Assembly (NCBI GenBank): GCA_016713665.1
Contig: JADJOR010000025.1
Span: forward strand, 1-64,000
Length of the DNA stretch: 64,000 bases
Direction of reading: 5' to 3'
DNA from: Deltaproteobacteria bacterium
Lineage (GTDB): Bacteria; Myxococcota_A; UBA9160; UBA4427
The notes under the pieces are model-generated. The model made no database searches, was not told the origin of the DNA, and was given only the letters and a program-made list of their open reading frames with translations. Made by a program: the position numbers and the translations under genes. Position 1 is the stretch's first letter, and each line of letters starts with the position of its first letter. Shown one piece after another: positions 46,453 through 54,200 of the stretch.

Positions 46453-47343
46453 CTGGAACGCCTCGCCGAAGCGTCCGATCGCGTCGCGCCCTCGCGCTCC
46501 GCGGGCGCGCGACCTGACGTCGCCGGCTCCTCCCCCGACGACCCGGCCGGCTCCGCCGGCGGCCGGGACCGCTTCATCGAGCTGCGCGACGTCCGGCTCG
46601 CCTTCGGCAAACGCAAGGTCTTCGACGGCCTCTCCTGTCGCATGCAGAAGGGCGAGATCCATCTTCTCCTCGGCGGGAGCGGGACCGGCAAGAGCACGCT
46701 GCTGCGCATGATCGGCGGCCTGCAGCGCCCGGACTCGGGCGAGGTCCGCGTCGCGGGCAACCTGTTGTCCGAGAAGAGCGAGCGCGAACTCGGCGAGATC
46801 CGCAAGCAGATCGGCATGCTGTTCCAGAACGGGGCGCTGCTCGACTCGATGACGGTGCTCGAGAACGTCGGTCTCCCGTTGCGCGAGCATCTGCGCAAGC
46901 CCTGGAGCGAGATCGCGACCCAGGTCGCGCGGGTCCTGAAATCGGTCGGCCTCGACGGGGTCGAGGGGCTGCTGCCGCGTGAACTCTCGGGCGGCATGTT
47001 GCGTCGCGTCGCCTTCGCCCGCGCGATCGTGATGGAGCCCGAGATCCTGCTCTGCGACGAGCCCTTCTCGGGCCTCGATCCGGTCAACGTCTCGCGCATC
47101 GAGGACCTGCTCGTCGAGCTCAATCGAAGCCTCGGCCTCACGATCGTCGTGACCTCGCATCACATGGCTTCGTCCCTGCGCATGGCCCACCAGATGATCC
47201 TGCTGCGCCGCGGGACCTGCATCGCCGGCTCGCCCGAGACCCTCGCGAGCAGCGACGATCCCGAGGTCACCGACTTCCTCGGCGAGGACGGGCGCAGCTA
47301 TCTCGCGCGGCTCCACGAGCTGCGCGCGGGGGGAGGCGCATGA
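46453..47343 (+). CDS. mlaF: ABC transporter ATPase MlaF, apparent CTG start
   Basis: ATPase of the Mla retrograde phospholipid transporter. Walker A is GGSGTGKST, the Q-loop reads MLFQNGALLDSMTVLENV, the ABC signature is ELSGGMLRRVAFARA, Walker B is LLCDEPFSGLD and the switch is VTSHHM. Conserved sequence begins well upstream of the first ATG at 46642 (FIELRDVRLAFGKRKVFDGL), which would cut off strand 1. In this frame the last stop is 46420-46422 and the only plausible start is CTG at 46453, 6 bases after GGAGGA. That gives 296 residues, including a roughly 38-residue Ala/Pro/Ser leader. The gene overlaps mlaE by 4 bp. Confidence 0.9.
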   Translation: MERLAEASDRVAPSRSAGARPDVAGSSPDDPAGSAGGRDRFIELRDVRLAFGKRKVFDGLSCRMQKGEIHLLLGGSGTGKSTLLRMIGGLQRPDSGEVRVAGNLLSEKSERELGEIRKQIGMLFQNGALLDSMTVLENVGLPLREHLRKPWSEIATQVARVLKSVGLDGVEGLLPRELSGGMLRRVAFARAIVMEPEILLCDEPFSGLDPVNVSRIEDLLVELNRSLGLTIVVTSHHMASSLRMAHQMILLRRGTCIAGSPETLASSDDPEVTDFLGEDGRSYLARLHELRAGGGA

Positions 47344-48125
47344 ACGCGTTGATCGGCTGGATCGCCGAGCTCGGCGCGCAGACGCTCGCCCAGGTGGAGG
47401 GCCTCGGCCGCGTCGCCCGCTTCGGCGGGCATCTCGTCGCCGCCATCCCGCGGCGACCGACGCGCTTCGGCTTCTTCGTGCGCGCGCTCTTCGACGCGGG
47501 GGTGCTCTCGGTCGCGCTGATCTGTTTGTCGGGCTTCACCGTCGGCATGGTCCTCGGCCTCCAGCTGTATACGACGCTGACGCGATTCGGCGCCGAGGAG
47601 GGGCTCGGCGCGGTGGTCGGGCTCTCGCTCGTGCGCGAGCTCGGGCCGGTCCTGACGGGACTGCTCGTGACGGGCCGCGCAGGCTCTGCGATCACCGCCG
47701 AGATCGGGGCCATGAAGTCGACGGAGCAGCTCGACGGGCTGCGCATGATGGCGATCGATCCGGTCCATTTCGTGGCCCTGCCCCGGGCGCTGGCGCTCTC
47801 GATCGCGATGCCGCTGCTGAACGGACTCTTCATCGTCTTCGCCATCGCGGGCGCCTACGGCGTCGGCGTCTGGCGCCAGGGGCTCGATGGCGGCGTCTAC
47901 CTGTCGGGCCTCGAGGACGCCGTCCTCTTCGGCGACGACGTCGGCCAGAGCCTGCTCAAGAGCCTGATCTTCGGGCTCCTGCTCGGCTTGATCTCGACCT
48001 ATAAAGGTCATTCGTGCGACCCGGACGCCGCGGGCGTCGCGCGGGCGACGACGTCGACCGTCGTGACGGCCTCGGTCTGCATCCTGCTCGCCGACTACGT
48101 GATCACGGCGCTCTGGGGCGTGTAG
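47340..48125 (+). CDS. mlaE: ABC transporter permease MlaE
   Basis: A 261-residue MlaE/YrbE-family permease of the inner membrane. Motifs are the conserved LVRELGPVLTGLLVTGRAGSAITAEIGAMKSTEQLDGLRMM (in parts) and FVALPRALALSIAMPLLN, with five or six membrane helices. The last helix is preceded by GHSCDPDAAGVARATTSTVVTA, the usual MlaE ending. It carries lipid between MlaD and the membrane. Start overlaps the mlaF stop (ATGA at 47340-47343). Confidence 0.95.
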   Translation: MNALIGWIAELGAQTLAQVEGLGRVARFGGHLVAAIPRRPTRFGFFVRALFDAGVLSVALICLSGFTVGMVLGLQLYTTLTRFGAEEGLGAVVGLSLVRELGPVLTGLLVTGRAGSAITAEIGAMKSTEQLDGLRMMAIDPVHFVALPRALALSIAMPLLNGLFIVFAIAGAYGVGVWRQGLDGGVYLSGLEDAVLFGDDVGQSLLKSLIFGLLLGLISTYKGHSCDPDAAGVARATTSTVVTASVCILLADYVITALWGV

Positions 48126-48195
48126 GCGCGGGGCCGAAGGCGCGTGAAGATGCGTGGAAACGCGCGGGAACGATGCGGAACGAAAGGATGATGCG

Positions 48196-48654
48196 ATGCA
48201 GAATCATGCGACGCGGGACGTGATCGTCGGGCTCTTCGTGCTCGTGGGGCTCGCGACGCTCGCCTACCTGTCGCTGCAGGTCGGTGGGATCGAGTTCGGC
48301 GCGGCGAAGCAGATCGAGCTGCACGCGACCTTCGACGACATCGGCGGTCTCTCGGTCCGGGCGCCGGTCCGGATCGGTGGCGTCAAGATCGGGCAGGTCT
48401 CGGCGATCGGGCTCGACGAAGAGCTTCGGCCGAAGGTGACGCTCGCGGTCGACGCCGACGTCGCGATTCCGGTCGACGCCGAGGCGGCGATCCGGACGGC
48501 GGGTCTGCTGGGCGATCAGTTCATCGCCGTCGAGGGGGGCGGCGCCGAGGACGGGACGCTCGCCGACGGCGAGTCCTTCGGGATGACCGTGAGCGCCTTC
48601 TCGATCGACAAGCTCGTCGGCCAGTTCATCCACAACGCGGGCGTATCGGATTGA
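48196..48654 (+). CDS. mlaD: MCE-domain lipid-binding protein MlaD
   Basis: A 152-residue MCE protein with one N-terminal membrane helix (DVIVGLFVLVGLATLAYLSL) and a periplasmic MCE fold (ATFDDIGGLSVRAPVRIGGVKIGQVSAIGLD, in parts; AAIRTAGLLGDQFIAVEGG). It forms the hexameric ring that passes phospholipids between MlaC and MlaE. AAGGA lies 7 bases before the ATG. Its stop overlaps the TTG start of mlaA (TTGA), coupling the outer-membrane component to this gene. Confidence 0.93.
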   Translation: MQNHATRDVIVGLFVLVGLATLAYLSLQVGGIEFGAAKQIELHATFDDIGGLSVRAPVRIGGVKIGQVSAIGLDEELRPKVTLAVDADVAIPVDAEAAIRTAGLLGDQFIAVEGGGAEDGTLADGESFGMTVSAFSIDKLVGQFIHNAGVSD

Positions 48655-49685
48655 TCGCGGCGCCTCGACGACCCCGTCTGCGGGCGCGCTCGGCGCTCCT
48701 CGCGTTCTTCGCGATCGTGCTCGCGGCGACGGGCTGTGCGACGCCGGAGCGACCCGATCCGCTCGAGAAGATGAATCGCGGGATCTTCGCGTTCAACGAG
48801 GGGCTCGATCGCTATGCGCTCGAGCCGGTCGCGACGGCCTACGATTTCGTCGTCCCGGGTCTCGTCCAGGATGGTGTGCGGAACTTCTTCCACAACCTCG
48901 AGATGCCGATCGTCATCGCGAACGAGATCCTGCAGGCGAAGCCCGTCCGGGTCGTCGAGGACGTGGCGCGCTTCTTCTTCAATACGACTCTCGGGATCGG
49001 CGGCTTCATCGACGTGGCCACGCGCGTCGGCATCCCCGACAACGACGAAGACTTCGGCCAGACGCTCGGCTACTGGGGCGTCCCGCCGGGTCCCTACCTG
49101 GTCGTCCCGATCCTCGGGCCGTACACCCTGCGGGATGGCATCGGCGAGATCGCCGACACGACCGCCGGGGCCTATGCGTACATGAACTTCTTCTGGTTCG
49201 ACGTCGTCGGACTCTCCACCTGGGAGACGACCGGGGTCTCGGTCGGGACCTATGCCTATCGCATGCTCAACCTGCGCGCGATCTACCTGGAGGAGATCGA
49301 GGGCTCCCGGAAGGACGCCTTCGACTACTACGCCTTCGTCCGCAATGCCTACCTCTCGAATCGCCAGGCGCGGGTCCTCGACTCGACCGATAGCGCGGCC
49401 GCCGTCGACGAGGATCTCTACGAGCTCGACGAAGAGGACGACGAGGAGAGCTACGACCTCGATCTCGAGGAGGACGCCGGGACGGACTCCGACGGCGATT
49501 CCGACGCGGGCGCCGCGGTCGACGAGCAAGGCGCGGTCGACGACGACGGGAGCGGCGAGGCCGGGTCGGGCGATCCGGATGCGGCCTCCGATGCATTGAA
49601 CGAGGGGGATCCGGAGGCGGTTGCGGCCGACGGCTCCTCGGAAGACGACGAGACGGGAGGCGAAGAAGGCGATGGTGAAGACTGA
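48651..49685 (+). CDS. mlaA: Outer-membrane lipoprotein MlaA (VacJ) with long acidic tail
   Basis: A 344-residue protein starting with TTG at 48651. Lipoprotein signal LLAFFAIVLAATGCATPERP (Cys29). The MlaA core (about 35-245) shows DPLEKMNRGIFAFNEGLDRY, FFHNLEMPIVIANEILQ, NTTLGIGGFIDVATRVGIP (in parts), DFGQTLGYWGVPPGPYLVVPILGPYTLRDGIG and the helix before the C-terminus. MlaA removes mislocalised phospholipid from the outer leaflet. The final roughly 100 residues are almost all Asp, Glu, Gly, Ser and Ala, an unusual acidic extension not found in ordinary MlaA. mlaA usually lies outside mlaFEDC in enterobacteria; here it is embedded. Overlaps mlaC by 14 bp. Confidence 0.93.
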   Translation: MIAAPRRPRLRARSALLAFFAIVLAATGCATPERPDPLEKMNRGIFAFNEGLDRYALEPVATAYDFVVPGLVQDGVRNFFHNLEMPIVIANEILQAKPVRVVEDVARFFFNTTLGIGGFIDVATRVGIPDNDEDFGQTLGYWGVPPGPYLVVPILGPYTLRDGIGEIADTTAGAYAYMNFFWFDVVGLSTWETTGVSVGTYAYRMLNLRAIYLEEIEGSRKDAFDYYAFVRNAYLSNRQARVLDSTDSAAAVDEDLYELDEEDDEESYDLDLEEDAGTDSDGDSDAGAAVDEQGAVDDDGSGEAGSGDPDAASDALNEGDPEAVAADGSSEDDETGGEEGDGED

Positions 49686-50463
49686 TTCGATCGATCGGGC
49701 GGGACGATTCTCGGGGACGGACGCGGCGGGACGGCGAACGCTCCGACCGGCGACCTTCGGGCGGTTCGCGATCGGACTCGGCCGACCGGCCAGACGACTC
49801 GTCGCCTGGACGTCGATCGCCGTCGTCTTTGCGGCGCTCGTCCCGGCGCTGCCGCTGCCGGCGCTCGCCCAGGCTGCGGCCGCTGCGAAGGCGCCGGCGA
49901 ACGCCGCGCTGACCGAGGCGCCGCGCAAGCTGATCGACGAGACGGCCGTCAAGATCGTCGCGATCCTCGCCCGCAAGGGCGATCCCACCGAGAAGCGCGT
50001 CGCCGAGATCGAGGCGATCGCCTACGAGCTCTTCGACTTCACGACGATGTCGAAGCTCGTGCTCGCCCGGAACTGGCGCAAGCTCACGCCCGAGCAGCGC
50101 ACGACCTTCGTCCGCGAGTTCAAGCGCCACCTCTCGCATACCTACGGCACGCGCCTCGATCGCTACGACCAGGAGCGCGTCGACGTCTACGCCGCCCAGG
50201 TCGAGCAGCGAAACGACGTGACCGTCAAGACGCGCATCGTCGGCGGCCAGTTCTCCGGGGCCGAGGTCTCGTATCGCTTGCGCAAGCAGGCGAACGATTG
50301 GCGCATCATCGACGTCGTGATCGAGGGTGTCTCGCTCGTCTCGAACTACCGCTCGCAGTTCCAGGAGGTCCTGAACACCGGGACCATCGACGACCTGCTC
50401 GCGAAGCTCCGCGACAAGAACTTCAAGGTCGACGAGCCGAAGACGACGGCGAAGCAGGGGTAG
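49672..50463 (+). CDS. mlaC: Periplasmic lipid-binding protein MlaC
   Basis: A 263-residue Tgt2/MlaC family protein that ferries phospholipid between MlaA and MlaD. A long basic N-terminus (about 40 residues) precedes the signal segment (VAWTSIAVVFAALVPALPLPALA). The mature domain carries the family pattern FDFTTMSKLVLARNWRKLTPEQRTTFVREFKRHL (in parts), TYGTRLDRYDQERVDVY, VTVKTRIVGG, WRIIDVVIEGVSLVSNYRSQF and LLAKLRDK. The ATG at 49672 lies inside the mlaA tail with GGGAGG and AAGAAGG upstream. Last gene of the operon. Confidence 0.93.
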   Translation: MVKTDSIDRAGRFSGTDAAGRRTLRPATFGRFAIGLGRPARRLVAWTSIAVVFAALVPALPLPALAQAAAAAKAPANAALTEAPRKLIDETAVKIVAILARKGDPTEKRVAEIEAIAYELFDFTTMSKLVLARNWRKLTPEQRTTFVREFKRHLSHTYGTRLDRYDQERVDVYAAQVEQRNDVTVKTRIVGGQFSGAEVSYRLRKQANDWRIIDVVIEGVSLVSNYRSQFQEVLNTGTIDDLLAKLRDKNFKVDEPKTTAKQG

Positions 50464-50480
50464 GGGGGGCAGGGGCGGTG

Positions 50481-50542
50481 CGAGTTTGACCGAGTTTATT
50501 CAAATTATCGGATTTGGATAAACTCGATAAACTCGGTATAAC
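50481..50542 (+). promoter_or_regulatory. Nested AT-rich repeat promoter/operator upstream of the ATPase gene
   Basis: Inverted repeat CGAGTTTATTCAAAT (50491-50505) and ATTTGGATAAACTCG (50512-50526), 14 of 15 pairs, is flanked by extra half-sites: CGAGTTT at 50481 and ATAAACTCG repeated at 50527-50535. Overlapping the right arm is a promoter: TTGGAT (50514-50519), 17 bp, TATAAC (50537-50542). Transcription would start near 50549, three bases before the ATG. Confidence 0.65.
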
Positions 50543-50551
50543 TGGCTCTTG

Positions 50552-51745
50552 ATGGACCCTGTACGCAATCCCTATTCCCCCGGGGCGGGCAGTGCGCCGC
50601 CTGAGCTCGCAGGCCGCGACGAGCTCCGGGAGACGGTGCGAGTCGCCCTCGAGCGGGCGCGTCTGGGCAACCCCGCCAAGAGTGTCCTGATGGTCGGGCT
50701 TCGGGGGGTAGGCAAGACCGTTCTGCTCGATCGCATGCGGGATGACGCCGAGGCCAGCGGCATCCAGACGATTCGAATCGAGGCACCCGAGTCGCGATCG
50801 CTGCCAGCCCTGCTGGCGCCACAGCTGCGCCAGGCCTTGCTTCGTCTTTCGCTCAACAAGCAGGCGAAGGCATTGGCGGAGCGCGCACTGCGCGCGCTTG
50901 CTGGATTCGTCGGCGCACTCAAGGTCAAGTACCAGGACATCGAGGTCGGCATCGATCTCGAGCCCGAGCCCGGGCTCGCAGACAACGGCGATCTCGAACA
51001 CGATCTCCAGCAGCTCGTCGAAGTCGTGGGTCAGGCCGCGAAATCGGCGGGAACCGCGCTCGCGCTCTTCATCGACGAGCTTCAGTACGTCGAAGAGGAG
51101 CAGCTCGCTTCGCTCATCACTGCGCTCCATCGAGCCGCGCAGCGAAGACTGCCCGTCGTGCTCGTCGGGGCCGGGCTTCCGCAGCTGCGGGGTCAGATGG
51201 GGCGCGCGAAGTCGTACGCGGAGCGTCTCTTCGATTTTCCCGAGGTTGGTCCGCTCGACGACGATTCCGCTCGGAGCGCCCTCGCCAAGCCTGCCCGAGT
51301 CGAAGAGGTCGAATTCGAGGAGGCGGCTCTCGACGAGATCGTTCGGGAGACGCGTGGCTACCCGTACTTCCTCCAGGAATGGGGCAAGCACGCCTGGGAC
51401 GCGGCGACGGGGTCGCCCATCACGTTCGAGGACGTCCGCCTCGCGTCGCGTTCGGCCGTCGCCGCGCTCGACGAGAGCTTCTTTCGGGTACGTTTCGATC
51501 GACTGACGCCGGCCGAGAAGCGTTATTTGCGCGCGATGGCGGAGCTCGGCCCTGGACCGCATCGATCGGGTGACATCGCAGCCGTGCTCGAAAAGAAGGT
51601 GACTGCGCTCGGGCCGACCCGAAACAAGCTGATCTCGAAGGGCATGATCTGGAGCCCGAACCACGGGGACACCGCCTTCACGGTTCCCCTCTTCGATCAG
51701 TTCATGCGGCGCGTGATGCCGGGGCCGGAGTGGCGACGGGACTGA
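50552..51745 (+). CDS. Solitary AAA ATPase (Orc/archaeal ATPase-like)
   Basis: A 397-residue P-loop ATPase. It starts PYSPGAGSAPPELAGRDELRETVRVAL (in parts), with Walker A MVGLRGVGKTVLLDRM, Walker B ALALFIDELQYVEEEQLASL and the sensor PVVLVGAGLPQLRGQMG. The C-terminal part contains a winged-helix-like domain (FDRLTPAEKRYLRAMAELG, VTALGPTRNKLISKGMIWSP). Such ATP-binding/HTH proteins are frequent lone, mobile genes of unknown function. The start is ATG at 50552 with no SD. Composition around the start is far more AT-rich than neighbours, which suggests acquisition. Downstream is an unrelated minus-strand gene. Confidence 0.85.
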   Translation: MDPVRNPYSPGAGSAPPELAGRDELRETVRVALERARLGNPAKSVLMVGLRGVGKTVLLDRMRDDAEASGIQTIRIEAPESRSLPALLAPQLRQALLRLSLNKQAKALAERALRALAGFVGALKVKYQDIEVGIDLEPEPGLADNGDLEHDLQQLVEVVGQAAKSAGTALALFIDELQYVEEEQLASLITALHRAAQRRLPVVLVGAGLPQLRGQMGRAKSYAERLFDFPEVGPLDDDSARSALAKPARVEEVEFEEAALDEIVRETRGYPYFLQEWGKHAWDAATGSPITFEDVRLASRSAVAALDESFFRVRFDRLTPAEKRYLRAMAELGPGPHRSGDIAAVLEKKVTALGPTRNKLISKGMIWSPNHGDTAFTVPLFDQFMRRVMPGPEWRRD

Positions 51746-51856
51746 GAGCGGTTCGACCGACGGCGAGGGCCGAAAAATCGAATCGCGCGGTCCGATCACG
51801 GAAGAAGGGCTGAAGGCCCGACTCTCCCGAGCATCGGGGCGGCTACGATCGAATTC

Positions 51857-52819
51857 TCAACGGCGTTCCTTGCGTGAGCGCTCTTCCCGGGGCAACGCAT
51901 CGAGGAACGCGATCAGCGCGGCGTGAAATTCGTCCGGCCGATCGACGTAGCTCGCATGGCCCGCGCCTTCGAGGATCTCGAGCCGGCTTCCGGCGACGAG
52001 CGCGTGCATCCGCTCCGCCAGGGCGACCGGGACGACGCGATCTTCGCTGCCCCAGATGATCAGGGTCGGGAGCTGCAGCGCCGCGAGCGATGCCTCGAAG
52101 CGAGGAACGCCGACCGGCGCCAACGCGACGAGCCCCGCGATCCGATCCGCTATTCGATCCGCTATTCGATCCGCCACTCGCTCCCCGGCTGGCGCCGCGC
52201 TCGTTCTCGCCGCGAGAAACGGAAACACGACGCGCCCGCTCATCGACGGTGCGACGACGACGGGCCGCACGAGATCGACCTCGCGCTCGAGGACCGGAAG
52301 CAGCGCCGCGAGCAGTCCGTCGTCCGGAAGCGCGCTCGCCTCCGAACGGCCGAAGCCGGGTAGATCGACGGCGACGACGCGCGTCCCGCGCTCGGCCAGC
52401 TTTTCGAGCGTCCCGAGTCCGCGCCAGGTCTCGCTGTCGAAGCGCGCCCCGTGGAGCAGGAGGACCGAGTCGTTCTCCGTCGCGGGGCCTGTGGCGGACG
52501 TCGCGGGTCCCGCGACGAGCAGATGCAGCCGGCGTTCCTGGAAGCGCAGATCGAGGGACTCGATCTCGAGCCCGTTCGCGGGTGTTCCGTTCGTCTCTGT
52601 GTCCGACTCCGTGGCCGGCTCCGTGGCCGGCATTGTCGATGCGGATGCCGCCGGGGATCCCTCGCCTATGTCGACGGACGGGACCGGGCCCGGATTCGCG
52701 GCTTCATCGGGCGAGCAGCCCGCGACGAGCAGCGTCGCCAGAATCGTCGCGAGCAGCGCTGATCGATGCCTGAACGCCGTTCGGGTCACGATGCTCGTCG
52801 ATTCCGAATCGCCACGCAT
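51857..52819 (-). CDS. Alpha/beta hydrolase lipoprotein, ABHD14-like
   Basis: A 320-residue lipoprotein (signal ALLATILATLLVAGCSPDEA, Cys35) with a low-complexity Pro/Ala/Thr/Glu linker and an alpha/beta hydrolase domain from about residue 85. Motifs are VLLLHGARFDSETW, VAVDLPGFGRS, nucleophile region VVVAPSMSGRVVFPFL, acid IIWGSEDRVVP and EGAGHASYVDRP. The nucleophile context P-S-M-S-G follows the SxSxxG pattern of ABHD14 proteins rather than GxSxG, with Ser192 as candidate. The substrate is unknown. The start at 52819 is an ATG; a TTG 18 bp further upstream is possible. A tandem DNA repeat encodes RIAD units. Confidence 0.85.
   Translation of the reverse strand: MRGDSESTSIVTRTAFRHRSALLATILATLLVAGCSPDEAANPGPVPSVDIGEGSPAASASTMPATEPATESDTETNGTPANGLEIESLDLRFQERRLHLLVAGPATSATGPATENDSVLLLHGARFDSETWRGLGTLEKLAERGTRVVAVDLPGFGRSEASALPDDGLLAALLPVLEREVDLVRPVVVAPSMSGRVVFPFLAARTSAAPAGERVADRIADRIADRIAGLVALAPVGVPRFEASLAALQLPTLIIWGSEDRVVPVALAERMHALVAGSRLEILEGAGHASYVDRPDEFHAALIAFLDALPREERSRKERR
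52143..52178 (-). repeat. 12-bp tandem repeat in a coding region
   Basis: CGATCCGCTATT occurs twice in a row (52143-52166), followed by CGATCCGCCACT. On the coding strand these add IADR units (VADRIADRIADRIAG) in the lid region of the hydrolase. The exact copies indicate recent slippage. Confidence 0.7.
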
Positions 52820-52977
52820 GCCCCGGAGTCTACGCAACGGTCCCGGGCCTGCCGCTTCGCCATCTTTCCGGTCCGCTTCTGTCCTCCCGACACCTTTCGT
52901 CGCGATCCGACTCGCCTTGCCCGAAGCTTCGTCCTCGTTACGCTCAGACCGCGAAGCCGTCCCCCGGAGCCCCGTCC

Positions 52978-54162
52978 ATGCGCGCGATCCCCCGCATCAT
53001 CTCGATCGACGACCACGTGATCGAGCCGCCCGATCTCTGGCAGCGCTGGCTGCCGGCGAAGCATCGCGAGCGCGGGCCGCGCGTCGTGAACGACCATCAT
53101 TCGATCGAGTGGATCAACGGCATCCAGACGATCCGCCGCGGCGGCGACGGGCCGAAGACGGATTTCTGGATCTACGAGGATCTCGTCTGGTCGCATCAGA
53201 TGCTGAACGCCTGCGCCGGCTACGACGAGTCCCAGTGGTGGATGGGGCCGATCGCGTTCGAGCAGATGCGCCCGGGCTGCTACGACCCGAAGGCGCGCCT
53301 CGCCGACATGGATCTCAACGACATGGAAGCGTCGCTCTGCTTCCCGACCTTCCCGCGCTTCTGCGGCCAGATGTTCTCGGAGCGCAAGGACAAGGAGCTC
53401 GCGCTCGCCGGCATACGCGCCTACAACGACTGGATGGTCGAGGAGTGGTCGGGGGCGGCGCCCAAGCGATTGATCCCGCTCTGCATCGTGCCGCTCTGGG
53501 ATCCGGCGCTCGCGGCGACGGAGGTGCGGCGCAACGCGAAGCGCGGGGTGCGCGCGGTCGCCTTCTCGGAGCTGCCGGGGAAGCTCGGCCTGCCCACGAT
53601 CCACGATCCGGGTCGACACTGGGAGCCCTTCCTCGCCGCCTGCGCCGAGACCGGGACCGCGATCTTCATGCACATCGGCTCGGGCTCGACCTTCCTGACC
53701 TCGTCGAGCGACGCACCGCCCGCGGTTACCGCAACGTTAGGCTTTCTGACGACCTCGATGGCGCTCTCCGACTGGCTCTTCTCCGGCGCGCTCGCGCGCT
53801 ACCCCGACCTCCGCGTCTGCTTCGCCGAGGGCCAGATCGGCTGGATCCCCTACGTCCTCGAGCGCGCCGACAACCTCTGGAAGAAGACGATCTGGGGAAC
53901 GGGCCCGAATACGCTTCCCGAGCTCCCGAGCGCCTACATGCCGCAGATCACCGTCTGCTTCTACGACGACGTCGCGGGCCTCGAAGCGCGCGAACGCATC
54001 GGCGTCCGCCAGATCTGCTTCGAGACCGACTACCCGCATCAGGACTCGACCTGGCCGCGGACCCGCGACGCGATCGCGCGCTTCGAGGGACTGCTCGACG
54101 ACCGCGAGCTCGATCTCGTCCTGCGCGGGAATGCGGCGCGGCTGCTCGGGCTCGAGGGCTGA
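52978..54162 (+). CDS. Amidohydrolase family protein (COG2159 type)
   Basis: A 394-residue metal-dependent TIM-barrel hydrolase or decarboxylase of the amidohydrolase_2 family. The first metal site appears as ISIDDHVIEPPDLW (Asp-x-His). The barrel continues with MDLNDMEASLCFPTFPRFCG, FMHIGSGSTF and the final ETDYPHQDSTWPRTR, where Asp and His would bind or catalyse. Close relatives are common in genomes rich in P450, LLM and acyl-CoA genes and may open or decarboxylate aromatic or terpenoid intermediates; the substrate is unknown. It is followed 38 bp later by an LLM oxidoreductase, likely in one operon. Confidence 0.9.
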   Translation: MRAIPRIISIDDHVIEPPDLWQRWLPAKHRERGPRVVNDHHSIEWINGIQTIRRGGDGPKTDFWIYEDLVWSHQMLNACAGYDESQWWMGPIAFEQMRPGCYDPKARLADMDLNDMEASLCFPTFPRFCGQMFSERKDKELALAGIRAYNDWMVEEWSGAAPKRLIPLCIVPLWDPALAATEVRRNAKRGVRAVAFSELPGKLGLPTIHDPGRHWEPFLAACAETGTAIFMHIGSGSTFLTSSSDAPPAVTATLGFLTTSMALSDWLFSGALARYPDLRVCFAEGQIGWIPYVLERADNLWKKTIWGTGPNTLPELPSAYMPQITVCFYDDVAGLEARERIGVRQICFETDYPHQDSTWPRTRDAIARFEGLLDDRELDLVLRGNAARLLGLEG

Positions 54163-54200
54163 CCCCATCAACGGACGCCGCGCGCGTCCACGGAGGCTCC

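Noticed and set aside
46642..47343. Starting mlaF at the ATG at 46642
   Set aside because: It would remove the first conserved strand of the ATPase domain (IELRDVRLAFG), which is clearly present upstream in frame.
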